Shown: in pieces, positions 46,805 to 58,739 of the stretch
Position numbering within the stretch: the first letter of the stretch is position 1
How the letters are laid out: each line of letters begins with the position of its first letter
Assembly: GCA_037176705.1 (NCBI GenBank)
Contig: JBAWUJ010000051.1
Coordinates: 930,001 to 994,000 of the forward strand
Reading direction: 5' to 3'
DNA: 64,000 bases
DNA from: Molossus alvarezi
Lineage: Eukaryota; Chordata; Mammalia; Chiroptera; Molossidae
Notes under the pieces: model-generated
Databases searched by the model: none
What the model saw: the letters and a program-made list of their open reading frames with translations, nothing else
Told to the model about the DNA's origin: nothing
Made by a program: the position numbers and the translations under genes

Positions 46805-49800
46805 CACCAAAAGAGCACTGCTAGAATTGTTAAAAGGATTGCTATAATTACCAGGAGAAATGGGAAGGACAATAGAACCACACTAAACAAAAATGTCAAT
46901 AAATAAGTACATATCAATAATCACCTTAAATGTAAATGGACTGAATGCTCCCATAAAAAGACACAGAGTAGCTGATTGGATAAGAAAGAATGACTCATCT
47001 ATATGTTGTTTCCAAGAGACCCACCTCACAACAGAAGACTGACATAGATTGAAAGTGAAGGGATGGAAAAATATCTTTCAAGCAAACAAAAAAGAAAAAA
47101 ACAGCTGGGGTAACAATACTTATATCTGATAAAATAGATTTAGAATGAAGGCCATAATTAGAGACAAAGAACGTCACTATGTAATATTGAAAGGATCTAT
47201 CCAACAGGAAGATATAACCTTGATAAACATATATGCACCCAATATAGGAGCACAAAAATATATTAAAAAACTCCTGGAGGACTTTAAAGAAGGAATCGAT
47301 AGCAATACAATCATAGCAGGAGACTTCAACACCCCGCTCACATCACTGGATAGATCCTCTGGACAAAAAATTAGCAAGGAAACAGAAACTCTAAATAAAG
47401 CACTAGACCAAATGGATTTAATAGATATCTACAGAGAACTACACCCCAAAACTACAGAATTCACATTCTTCTCAAGTGTACAAGGAACATTCTGAAAGAT
47501 AGACCACATGTTAGGGCACAAACTAAGTCTCTACAAGTTCAAGAAGATTGAAATTATATCAAGAATCTTCTCAGACCACAATGGCATGAAACTAGAAATC
47601 AATTGCAAGAAGAACATACAAAGATATTTGAACACATGGAAGCTAAATGGCATGTTATTAAACAATGAATGGGTCAACAAGGAGATCAAGGAAGAAATCA
47701 AAAACTTCCTGGAAACCAATGAAAATGAAGACACAACAACACAAAATCTATGGGATGCAGCGAAAGCAGTTCTGAGAGGGAAGTTCATAGCACTGCAGGC
47801 CTACCTCAAAAAAGAAGAAAAATCTCTAATAGACTATCTAACCTCACAACTTATAGAACTAGAGAGCAAACAAAAAGAAAACCCCAGAGCAAGTAGAAGG
47901 AAGGAAATGATAAGGATCAGAGTAGAAATAAATGACATAGAGACCAAAAAAACAATTCAAAGGATCAATAAAACAAAGAGCTGGTTTTTCGAAAAGATAA
48001 ACAAGATTGAGGACCCTTAGCTAGACTCACCAAGAAACAAAGAGACAGAACCCAAATACACAAAATCAGAAATGAAAGAGGAGAGATAACAACTGACACC
48101 ACAGAAATACAAAAGATCGTTAACAACTACCATGAACAATTATATGGCAATAGATTCGACAATCTAAGCAAAATGGACAAATTTCTAGAAACACATAGTC
48201 TCCCAAAACTGGATCAGGAAGAGATAGAAAACTTGAACAGACCAATAACAACAGAAGAAATTGAAGATGTAATCAAGACTCTCCCAGCAAAATAAGCCCA
48301 GGCCCATATGGCTTCACTTGGGAGTTTTACCGAACATTCAAAGAAGAACTAATACTCATTCTCCTCAAACTATTTAAAAAAATTCAAGAAAAAGGAAGAC
48401 TTCCAAACTCGTTTTATGAAGCCAGCATAATTTTAATTCCAAAACCAGAAAAAGACACAACAAAGAAGGAAAACTACAGGCCAATATCCCTGATGAACAT
48501 AGATGCCAAAATCCTGAACAAAATACTAGCAAATCGGATCCAGCAATACACCAAAAAAATTATCCACCATGACCAAGTGGGATTCATCCCAGGGATGCAA
48601 GGCTGGTACAATATTCGCAAATCTATAAATGTGATACACCACGTAAATAAAATGAAGAATAAAAACCACATGATAATATCAATAGATGCTAAAAAAGCCT
48701 TTGACAAAATCCAGCATCCATTTCTGATAAAAACGCTCAGCAGTGTAGGAATAGAGGGATCATATCTAGACATAATAAAGCCCATATATGAAAGACCTAC
48801 AGCCAACATCATACTCAATGGTCAATAAATAAAAGCATTTCCCTTAAGAATAGGAACAAGGCAAGAATGCCCACTTTCGCCACTCCTATTTAACATAGTA
48901 CTGGAAGTCTTAGCCACAGCAATCAGACCGGAAGAAAAAATAAAAGCAATCTAAATTGGAAAGGAGGAAGTGAAATTGTCATTATTTGCAGATGACATCA
49001 TACTATACATAGAAAACCCCAAAGACTCCACCAAAAGTTTACTAGACTTAATAAATGAATTTGGCAAATAGCAGGATACAAAATTAATGTCAAGAAATCA
49101 ATGGCATTCTTATACACCAATGATGAACTCACAGAAAGAGAAACTAAGAAAACAATCCCATTTACCATTGCGGCAAAAAAAATTAAGATACCTAGGAATA
49201 AACTTAACTAACAAAATAAAGGACCTATTTGCAGAAAACTACAGATCATTGAAAAAAGAAATAGAGGAAGATATAAAAAGTGGAAGCACTTACCCTGTTC
49301 ATGGATTGGGAGAATTAACATCATTAAAGTGTCCATATTACCCAAAGCAATATATAAATTCAACGCAATCCCCATCAAAATACCAATGGCATACTTCACA
49401 GAAATAGAACAATTACTTCAAAAGTTCATGTGGAATCAAAAAAGGCCTCAAATAGCCACAGCAATCTTGAAAAGGAAGAACAAAGTTGGAGGGATCACAA
49501 TACTAGATTTCAGGTTATACTACAAAGCCACTGTAATCAAAACAGCCTGGTACTGGCACAAGATCAGGTATATAGACCACTGGAACAGAACAGAGAACCC
49601 AGAAATGGACCCAAGGCAATATGCTCAATTAATATTTGACAAAGGTGGCAAAAGCATACAGTGGAGTAAGGACAGCCTCTTTAATAAATGGTGCTGGGAA
49701 AATTGGACAGCTACTTGCAGAAAAATGAAACTAGACCATCAACTTACACCCTACACGGGAATAAACTCAAAATGAATAAAAGACTTAAATGTAACTCATG

Positions 49801-50959
49801 ATTCCATAAAAATTCTAGAAGAGACTGTAGGCAACAAAATTTCAGACATCATACGCAGCAGAATTATTACTGACACATCACCTAAGGCAATAGAAACAAA
49901 GGAGAAAATGAACACATGGGACTACATCAAACTCAAAAGCTTCTGCACAGCGAAAGATACAATCATCAAAATGGAAAGGCTACCCACTGTATGGGAGAGC
50001 ATAATTGCCAATGATATATCAGATAAGGGATTAATTTCCAATACATATAGAGTGCTCATACAACTCCACAAAAGGAAGACAAAAAATCCAATTAACAAAT
50101 GGGCAGAGGAACTGAATAGACACCTCTCCAAACAGGACATACAAATGGCTAAGAAACATATGAGGAAATGCTTATCATCACTAATCACCAGAGAGATGCA
50201 AACTAAAACAATAATGAGGTATCATCTCACACCTGTCATAATGGCTGCCATCAATAAATCATCAAACAACAAGTGTTGGCGAGGGTGTGGAGAAAAGGGG
50301 ACTCTAGTACACTGCTGGTGGGAATGCAGACTGGTGAAGCCACTATGGAAAACAATATGGTATTACCTCAAAAAATTAAAAATTAAACTTCCATTTGACC
50401 CAGTGATCCCACTTCTAGGAATATACCCTAAGAAGCATAAAACACCGGTCAGAAAGAATATATGTACCCCCATGTTTGTAGCAGCACTATTTATAATCGC
50501 TAAGATCTGGAAACAGCCCAAGTGTCCATCAGTAGACCAATGGATCAAAAAGCTGTGGTACATATACACAATGGAGTACTACGCAAATGTAAGAAAGAAA
50601 GATCTCTTATCATTTGTGACTACATGGAGGGACCCTGAAAGTATCAGCTTAAGTGAAACAAGCCAAACAGAGAAAGACAAGTTTCATATGATCTCACTTA
50701 TTTGTGGAATATAATGAACATAACAGTCTGAGGAATGGGGTAGTCCCAGAGATGTGGAAGCGGTGAACAGACTGAAAATCCCCTAAAGAGGAAGGTGGTG
50801 GGGGAGAGATAAACCACAGAACTTATATGCATGTATGCATGAACAGTGGACATGGACAACAATCTGGGGAAAGGGCAGGGAGGGAGGGGGAGGGGGGAAT
50901 CAGTGGGGGAAAAAGGAGAAACATCTGTAACCAATATTAATTAATAAAAAAAAAGAATG
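46298..50959 (+). mobile_element. L1 part of the U6-L1 chimera (ORF1 C-terminus to poly(A))
   Basis: It begins within ORF1 at the junction to the RRM region and includes ORF2 from 46893 and a 3' UTR with a G-rich tract. It ends TTAATTAATAAAAAAAAAG at 50936-50955, before the right target duplication. Its sequence is closer to an active-family consensus than the L1s at 1-25 kb, with long open stretches. Confidence 0.94.
46893..50714 (+). pseudogene. L1 ORF2 (endonuclease, reverse transcriptase), several lesions
   Basis: The N-terminus MSNKY-like start leads to NGLNAPIKRHRVADWIRK and CCFQETHLTTED, then a stop near codon 50. The endonuclease block resumes at 47145 with GDFNTPL intact, but a stop follows at VQGTF where the family reads on. 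The linker is open at 47508-48020. The RT block has the motif [12 protein letters not shown] (about 48976-49011) in an intact form, but frameshifts precede it. The last 268 codons (49908-50714) are open to the natural end and contain the [18 protein letters not shown] cysteine motif. At least four disabling changes make autonomous activity unlikely. Confidence 0.9.
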
Positions 50960-50968
50960 GATCATACA
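50960..50968. repeat. Target-site duplication, right copy
   Basis: GATCATACA directly after the L1 A-rich tail, identical to 46182-46190. Confidence 0.8.
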
Positions 50969-51144
50969 AGAGGTTGGACCACAGCGTTTGAGTTTCTTTT
51001 TTCACCAGAACAGATGTCCATGGCTGAAGGGAGAGGTGTTTCTATTACTGAGCAAGTCTTCGTAATGGAGCTGTTCTGTCCTTGGCCATGTGGATCAGCT
51101 AGTTGGAGCAAAGAGGTTTCACTCTTGCATCTGATTTCTTTCAG

Positions 51145-52353
51145 TCCTCTGGGTGGATCTCTCTCAACCCTTCTCCTGGGAAATATCAATGACATAGTAA
51201 AAGGACTGGGGCCTATTAGCACACAGATCAACTCTTTCCTGCACTGGAGACACTTTCTGGCTGTCACTGACCCCACCACCAGTGGGGGCAGGGGTAAGGG
51301 ACACGGGGGAAAGGGCATACCGCAAAGAGCACAGAAACCAAAGGCAGAGCAAAGGAGGGAAACAAGAGGAAGCAGAAGTCTTTTCTGTGTCCCAGCTCCC
51401 TGAGCTTTTCACTCTCCCAGGATGGAGGATCGGGGTCATCCCGGCACAGCCTGCCCATGGCTGTACCTTGGACCTCAGCTACCAGATGTTCCGGGAGAGG
51501 CTCTAATGCCCAGGACACTCGCCCTCTCTGTCTCCCAGGGTCACTGAGGACCAGGGGCAGAGTGAGGTGGGAAACTACTGGACTGGGAAACGATGGGTAG
51601 ATGTAGTGTGAACAGCAGATTTTACAGGAAGGGCAGCGGTATGGAGAGAGGATGGCCTTCTCCAGGGATTCTGGGCTTCTGGTGAGAAGGAGGCAGCCTC
51701 CCCTCAGGGTAGGGCTGTGTGGGGTGATGCCCACTGAGCACTATCTGATTCTGGTGAAGACTTTTCACCCTTGCTCGACAGGCAAATAAACTATGTTCTT
51801 TAGCAGTTTCCTGTACACTTGAAACTCTCATGGGTGTTACGCTACTCATTGTGTCCAAGTCTTCATTGCTTTGACACAGGTTAGCCTTTGTCCTTTGTGT
51901 TTGACTCACAGATGAAGACTGCTGCACTGCATACCTGCCGACATTCACCCAGGACTGCACACCCTCTTTGCTGTGTAAAAACAGCCCTCTGAATAAGTAG
52001 TTCTGCACACTTCCTTGCAAGCTGGCACCACAGAGGAAGGTTGACTCTCCCTGTAAAGTTTTCTTCTTGACACAACACTGCCTGGGCCTTTAGCAATCAT
52101 GCCTACCTGAAAAAACATCTCTCTTTTGTCATGCCCATGGCAGGTACATGAGAACATGGACATAAGAGAAATTGCTCAAGCCCAAGGAAGAAAAAACTTA
52201 TGTTTCACAAGCTTCCATCAGGCTCCTGTTCTCCAGGTTTGCACACAGTCTATCACCTGACCAAAATACAAGCCTGGTCATCAAACATTAGTTTAGTACT
52301 TTCCTTCTCCTCCTGTACATTATCCTGAAAGAAGGAACAAAAGCCAAAGGACT
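51145..52353. other. Outer right-arm block, no gene recognised
   Basis: Inverted copy of 32997-34194. Open frames here (51264-51734 -, 51622-52020 -) have no recognisable domain. If the adjacent 9-kb segment is an intron, this block would be the downstream exon on the + strand. I see no AATAAA close to its end at 52353. Confidence 0.4.
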
Positions 52354-52713
52354 CCTTGAACCCCATCTCCTCTTTCAATTTCCTCCCCCTCTGCTGGGCA
52401 GGGTGAATTCCAGGTGATCTTTCAACAGCCTGAGTGAGGCCATTTACTCAATACAGCTACATTGTCCTGCTACACACAGCTTACACACGGAAACTCCTGG
52501 TAAGCTTCTGTATGATCCTTTCAGTCACACTCCAGGTACTTGGCATATTCTCTCTGAGTCTTCATCAGGTGATTGTTTCTTCTTGTGCAAATGGACAATC
52601 TGGAATCTTTCAGCCACGTCAGCAAAGGCACACACTCCACCAACCTTCAGGCTCTCCTACCTGTTCATAGTTGATGTTCTCCCCTGCCCAGTATTTAATC
52701 TCAAGTGTTCCTA

Positions 52714-52750
<37 letters not shown>

Positions 52751-54487
52751 CACGCACGCATGCACACTAACAGACTGGCATGCACACAAAGATGTGTTCA
52801 GTGACCTCGGAATCATGGTGTCCAGGCTTAACCCCTTGCCCTTCTTGACTTGTTTGCTTCTCCTCCACAAGTGTTCTACTCGAGAGCCTGATGCATTGTG
52901 TGCTTGGGTTAAATCACAGTGATGAGTGATTTTCAGCAGGAAAGAAGCTTCAATTAGAACACTAGAAAAGGATAAGGCAAGAAATGGTAAAGTGCCTGCA
53001 GTAGCAAGAGTCCTCAGAACTGTTGAGGGCCCCAAAAATGCTCTCTCAGGATAGGGTGCAGAACCATGTTGCTTGCCCAGTGCCCCCGGCCCTCCCCTAA
53101 AGCCACGAGCCTTAAAATTCCTCTCCTGCTACTACTCTGTGGGCACTAAGGTTTTGCAGTGTTTTTTTCTCAGACCTCACAGCCACTCCCTGGATCCCTA
53201 AGGTACCTTACAGGGGACTCCAGTGTCATGAATCACAATGGCTTTGGACACGTTTCTTTGGGACAGCTACTCACCTTTCAAAACCTAGAACACAGGCATC
53301 TCAGCAACATGTCTGCCTCCCAGCTCCTTCTTCTGTGTGTTATATCCCTAAGGTAGTGCCACAGAGGTGAGGTCACAAGTCTTTGCTTATGATTTTGAAC
53401 AGAATACAGGGCACAGTAGGACTGACCCTAGTTTCAGTCCATGTAACTGAAACCTCCAACACTGCCTTTTCAGAAACATAAGCTGAGCACTATGACCTCA
53501 GAAATCTTGCTTGACCCTGGGAGGTTGTGCTACTCACTGTGAACAAGGCATTGATCTGGGGACACAGGTTGAACTCTGTTCCTTCTGTATGATAGCCTGA
53601 TGCAGGGTGATGGTGTTTTTACCTTAGGACATACACCCAGGCCTTTGCAACCCCCTGCTGTGTAACAACACACCTACCACCAGCACTCTTGCATACTGAC
53701 TGGCAAGCCTGCACTGGAGTTTGCTGCCTTCCTCAAGTGGCATCTGGCACACAGTGAGTCAAGCACAAGGATGAATGATTACCTTCTTACATGTGATGGC
53801 CTTTGAGTTGGACCCGTGTCATCATTGTGTCATATATAGCAGGTGAATTTAAGTTTCCTAACGGTGTTCATGTGCAGTGATGTCTGTGATGGGCTCTTGT
53901 GCTGCAGTGAGTCTGTCATGTGGTAGTTAGGATGCTGGCAGGGGAAGGGGTAGCACCGGAGCTGGCAGCACTGGGCAGGCCTAAACTCTGGTTCAAGCCT
54001 GGGGATGGGGAAGAACAGTTACATATCCCCAGAGTGGCAAACAGATGTGTGTGAAGGGCTGTACACCAGGCACTGTGTCTCAGAGAGCTTAGGGAAGGAG
54101 GAGGACAAGGACAGTGATTATATAGAACAACCACTACTCTTGTCCCTCCAGTTGTCATCTGTGGGCTTCCCACTGGCCACAACCTGAAGGAAAGCAAGAA
54201 CTCATCAGCATAATAATTCCTGCCATGATTTCAAAAAATGGTGGGAATTCTAACTCCAAATCATGTGTAGAGACCCCGGTCAAGATGTGCAGGATACCCC
54301 TCCAGAGTAAATAGGTACAAAGGACCATGAGCACTAATTGTTTGGCTACAGAGAGCAGAGTGCACATGTCAAGATCAATGTTGAAGGCATGTGGAAAAGG
54401 CCCTAGGATGCCCAGCCAGGCTGTTCTGTACATGAAGCCATATCATTTGCTAGGTTACTCCTCTCATTTTCCTCACTAGTGTAATCA
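52354..54487. other. Unique sequence, no gene recognised
   Basis: About 2.1 kb without a repeat that I can name, apart from an AC run at 52715-52748 that creates the His/Thr- and Val/Cys-rich frames. Frames at 53916-54197 and 54155-54433 (minus) show no domain. Confidence 0.45.
52715..52748. repeat. (AC)n microsatellite
   Basis: About 17 uninterrupted AC repeats followed by GCACGCACGCATGCAC-type variants. Confidence 0.95.
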
Positions 54488-56117
54488 TTTTTTTAAATTC
54501 AATCAATTACTTTATTTATTTTTGTTACAGATATTTCTTTTTCTTCCCCCTACTGATACCCTCTCTCCTTCCTCCCAGTTGTACCCCAGCTGTGCTGTCC
54601 AGGTCCATTGTTCATTCATACATCCACATAAGTTCTGTTGTTTATCCTATCCCCAACCCAAACTACTGGGGATTGTCAATCTTTTCCCCACTTCCACATA
54701 TCTGGGACTACCCCATTCCTCAGACTGTTATGTTCATTATATTCCACAAATAAGTGAGATCATGTGATATTTGTTTCTTTCTGCTTGGCTTGTTTCACTT
54801 ACGATAATACTTTACAGGTCCCCACATGTCATCTTTCTTTCTTTCTTACAGCTTCATAGTACTCCATTGTGTACAGGTACAAGAGATTTCTTTTATCCAT
54901 TTTTCTGCTCATGGATTTTTGGGCTGTTTCCAGATCTTAGCTATTGTAAATAGCGCTGCTATGACATTAGTGTACACGTATTTTTTCTGATTGGTGTTTC
55001 AGGCTTCATAGGGTATATTCCTAGAAGTGGGATCACTGGATCAAATGGAAGCTCAATTTTTAATTTTTTGAGGTAACACCATACTGTTTTCCATAGTGGC
55101 TTCACCAGTCTGCATTCCCACCAGCAGTGTACTAGAGTCCCCTTTTCACCACACCCTTGTCGTCACTTGTTGTTTGATGATTTATTGATGGCAGCCATTC
55201 TGACATATGTGAGGTGATACCTCATTGTTGTTTTAATTTGCATCTCTCTGATGATTGTTGATGTTGAGCATTTCATCATATGTCTCTTGGTGAATTGTAA
55301 GTCTTGTTTGGAGAGGTTTCTATTTTGCTTTTTGACCAATTTCTAATTTTTTTTTTGTCTTCATTTTTCTGAGCCATATAAGCACTCTAACCATATTGGA
55401 AATTAACTCATTATCTGATGTATCCTTGGTAATTATGCTCTACCATCGAGTAGGTTGCCTTTCCATTGCAGTGTTCCTTTATTTTGCTCTGCAGAAGATT
55501 TTGAATTTGATGTAGTCCCATGTGCTTATTTTATCCTTTGTTTCCATTGCTTTAGGTGATGTATCAGCAAAAATTCTGCTGCAAATGATGTCTGAAATTT
55601 TTTGCCCACTTGTACTTCTGGGATTTCTGTGGATTCATGAGGCACATTTAAATCTGTTATCCACTTTGAGATTATTCTTGTGTATGGTGTAAGTCGATGG
55701 TCTAGTTTCATTTTTTTGCATGTACCTGTCCATTTTCCTAACACCACTTATTAAAGTGGCTGTCTTTACTCCACTGTATGATCTTGCCACCTTTGTCAAA
55801 TAGTAATTGAGCATATTTCTGGGTTCTCCATTATGTTCCATTGATCTCTCTGCCTGTTCTTGTGCCAGTACATGGTTGTTTTGATTAGAGTGGCTTTGTA
55901 GTATAACCTGAAGTCTGGTATTGTGATCCCTATAACTTTGTTCTTCTTTTTCAAGATTGTTGTAGCTATTTGAGGTCTTTTTTGGTTCCATATAAACTTT
56001 TGAAGTGTTTGTTCTACTTCTGTGATGTATGTCATTGGTATTTTAATGGGAATTGCATTGAATCTATAGGTTGCTTTGTCTAGTATGGACATATTAATGA
56101 TATTAGCTTTTAGAAAC
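54488..56117 (-). mobile_element. L1 3' part, minus strand, 5' truncated
   Basis: The 3' end is at the left (TTTATTTATTTTTGTTACAGA, the reverse of the L1 tail). The ORF2 C-terminal region follows, then the post-RT segment ([20 protein letters not shown], 55796-56092 -). It ends near 56117 at the segment corresponding to AATATCATTAATATGTCC. Frameshifts separate the open pieces, so it is moderately old. Confidence 0.9.
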
Positions 56118-57689
56118 TATCTCTATGTTATTAGTTTTATCTGGCATATTATTTTTCAAAATTTATAATGAATTTATAACATTTCATAATTTGCATTTGT
56201 CAAAATTTACCTAACCATTGGATATTTTGTTCCCAATTTCTCCCTATTGTAAATAATAATGCAGCCAAGTCTCTGCATTTCTGATTCTTGTCCTATGTCC
56301 TGAGCAGCTTCTCCCCACAAATTGTGTAAGAGTCTTAAGTCAACCAGCAGTAGTCTACATTTGCAAGACTAAATTCCTGTTACATTATGACAAAAGTATA
56401 AATTACACAGTTATTTATATTTTTAAGGGACAGAGGAAATATGTATTCTTCATATCTCCATCTCTATTCTCTAGCCTTTGCCTAGATATTTATTTTGAGG
56501 TGAGCTCTAACTGAACTCAAGGCCTGGTGACTTGTTTGTTAACAGAGATATTTTAACTTAGTGAACTATAAAGGAAAAGAAAAAAGATCCATTATGTAGA
56601 CATATGGAAATTCAAAGCCCTCATGTAATAAATATCAGCTATTGGAAAGGAAGCAAATTTACTTGTTTTTTATGCTTGTTTGTTTGTTTGCTTGTTTTGT
56701 GTTTTTTTTTTTTCATCCCTGGATGGGCTCAAATTGCTTGAGTGTTTAGAGCATTTAATTTACTTTGGGACTTATGAGAAAAGGTTGATAATAATCATAT
56801 CATATTTACTTACAGGTGATTGTGATACATATTTAGTCAATAGGATGCCCTTGCTATAATGCTCAGACCAGCTCTCGACAGAGCTGAAGAAATTGACAAG
56901 GTTTCTTTTTAAATTTGTTTTTTCTTTAATTAATTATATTTTTCCACTGCTTTTATTTTATTGAATTGAATACATAAAACACAACAAACTATAACAATGT
57001 AGTGTAGTGTAGGCTGTGGTGTTCTCCTCTGGAGAATGAACTACCTCACCTAGAATTATAACCAATGTGGTCATGGTAGGAGAGTCTGCCGCCAGTTTTC
57101 CCAGGGAAGGGATGGCCTCTGGACATGGGTGGAGAGAGTTGACATACCCAAGTCCAAAGACAGTGGGTAGAATATCAGAGAAAAGCCCATTTCTGGTGCC
57201 ATTTTCTGTAATCCACCCTCCAATCTCACACTGGGTTCAAGGAAGAGAGAGAATTAATAAAAAGATGGTGAATTAATTTTTCTTCATTATTGGTAAGTTA
57301 CTTAAAATGTCCCCTTATGCATGTAGTCTTCTAGATTTAGAACAAATTTCTAGAAGTGGTTTCAAAGCTATGAAGACTTGTCTATGTGATAGCAAGGTAA
57401 ACTGTTTTCCACTAACATTTAATGTAAATTTTTTAAAACACACAGTAAAGTTCAAATACTTATACAATAAACAATCCCCTGCCCATTATTGGATTTTACC
57501 ATTTTGATTTTATTATACTTGTTTTATCACATATTTATTCATCCATTCTTCCCCATCTCCATCTATCACTGTATCTTACCTTTGATGCATTTCAAATAAA
57601 ATTGTAGACATCTGTACATCTTCCCCTAATGACTTCAGTGTGCACATCATTAACATAAGTTTAATATTTGTTTATCGTTTTTTATGCAA
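56118..57689. other. AT-rich sequence, nothing firmly recognised
   Basis: AT-rich with short homopolymer and TTTG runs (56680-56715) and no frame above 69 codons. Parts near 57470-57660 may be an old L1 3' region leading into the next feature, but I cannot support a boundary. Confidence 0.4.
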
Positions 57690-57960
57690 AAAGGCACAAA
57701 AGACTATATGATTACCTTTATATGACATTTTCAAAAAATAAAACTATGGTGATAGAGTACACATCAGTTTCTGTAGGGGGATGCAGTGAGCAAACAGGAT
57801 TTCTTCAAAGGGACATGAAACTACTTGGAATGATAAAAACAGTCTATATCTTGGTGATGATGGTGATTACAACTGTACACATTGGTCAAAACTCATAATT
57901 CTATACACCTAAAAAGGGAGAATTTTACTGTTTGTAAACTATACCTCAACAAACCTGACT
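57690..57960 (+). mobile_element. Ancient L1 3' UTR remnant
   Basis: The stretch with ATATCTTGGTGATGATGGTG, then TGGTCAAAACTCATAATTCT and TTTACTGTTTGTAAACTATA, resembles the terminal UTR of old mammalian L1M elements. No tail is preserved. Confidence 0.65.
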
Positions 57961-57976
57961 TTCAGAAATAATAATA

Positions 57977-58238
57977 TAGCTTTGGCAGGTTTGGCTCAAC
58001 AGTTAGAACTTCGGCCCTTGAACCAGCAGGTCTATGGTTTGATTCCCAGTCAAGGGCACATACCTGGTCTGTGGGTTTGATCTCCAGCCCTGGTCAGGGT
58101 CGTGAGGGAGTCAACCAATCAATGTGTCTCTCTCACACTGATGTTTCTCTGTCTGTTTCACTTCCTCCCTTCCATACTAGCAAAATAAATCAATGAAAAC
58201 AATATTCTAGGGCGAGGATTAATAAAAAAGAAAGAAAT
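57977..58238 (+). mobile_element. VES-related SINE, diverged
   Basis: The A-box-like TTGGCTCAACAGTTAGAACT, B-box-like GGTTTGATTCCC and the CACTGATGTTTCTCTGTCTG segment are recognisable. The subfamily differs from the copies at 3-4 kb. The A-rich tail appears to have seeded the adjacent GAAA microsatellite. Confidence 0.85.
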
Positions 58239-58248
58239 ATAGAAAAAA

Positions 58249-58249
58249 A

Positions 58250-58306
<57 letters not shown>

Positions 58307-58378
58307 AAAAGAAAGGAAGGAAGGAAGGAAGGAAGGAAGGAAGGAAGGAAGGAAGGAAGGAAGGAAGGAAGGAAAGAA
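58249..58378. repeat. (GAAA)n then (GGAA)n compound microsatellite
   Basis: About 15 GAAA repeats (58249-58311) pass into about 15 GGAA repeats (58314-58375). The Phe/Ser- and Pro/Ser-rich minus-strand frames across it are artefacts. The GGAA run contains repeated ETS-type cores. Confidence 0.97.
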
Positions 58379-58549
58379 GGACAATAAATAAAATATTTGT
58401 GGATCACCTGATAAGTAGTGTAAGCATGTTTTAATTTAATTTTCAAACCAACCCTGTGTGGTCAGAAATATAGTTCTTTCACAAGTGAGAAAACTGAAGT
58501 CCAGAAGAGTTCAGCATCTGGTCTTAAGTCACACATAAGTAAATGGAAC

Positions 58550-58735
58550 TTAAGCCCAGCCCATGAGGCTCAGTGCACCAAGAGGTCACCAGTTCGATTC
58601 CCGGTCAGGGCACATGCCCACGTCGTGGACCTGTTCCCCAGTGGGGGGCATGCAGGAGGCGGCCAGTCAATGTTCTCTCTCACTGATGTTTCTGTTCTCT
58701 CTCCCTCTCTCTTTAATATAAATTAAGAAAAAAAT
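58550..58735 (+). mobile_element. VES-related SINE, 5' truncated
   Basis: The B box AGTTCGATTCCCGGTCAGGG is very well preserved. The body has CAGGAGGCGGCCAGTCAATG and CTCACTGATGTTTCTGTTCT. The tail is ATATAAATTAAGAAAAAAAT. The A-box half is degraded. Confidence 0.88.
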
Positions 58736-58739
58736 AATT

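Larger units (their letters stand above)
42134..51144 (+). other. Arm-specific 9-kb segment with intron-like boundaries
   Basis: Read on the + strand the borders are GCCCCAGCCACAG|GTGTTCCC on the left and CATCTGATTTCTTTCAG|TCC on the right. The left arm, read in the same sense, goes GCCCCAGCCACAG|TCATCTGG directly. Arm homology thus resumes exactly where a GT...AG intron would be removed. A 3-bp CAG repeat at both ends also allows a simple microhomology deletion. Without the later U6-L1 insertion the segment is about 4.2 kb. Confidence 0.6.
38355..52353. repeat. Right arm of large imperfect palindrome, interrupted
   Basis: The inner block 38355-42133 and outer block 51145-52353 are inverted copies of the left arm. 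Between them lie 9011 bp (42134-51144) absent from the left arm. Arm order and orientation are otherwise kept. Divergence from the left arm is about 4-8% in aligned stretches. Confidence 0.92.

Noticed and set aside
58190..58446. Serine/phenylalanine/proline-rich proteins on the minus strand
   Set aside because: Translation of the GAAA/GGAA microsatellite.
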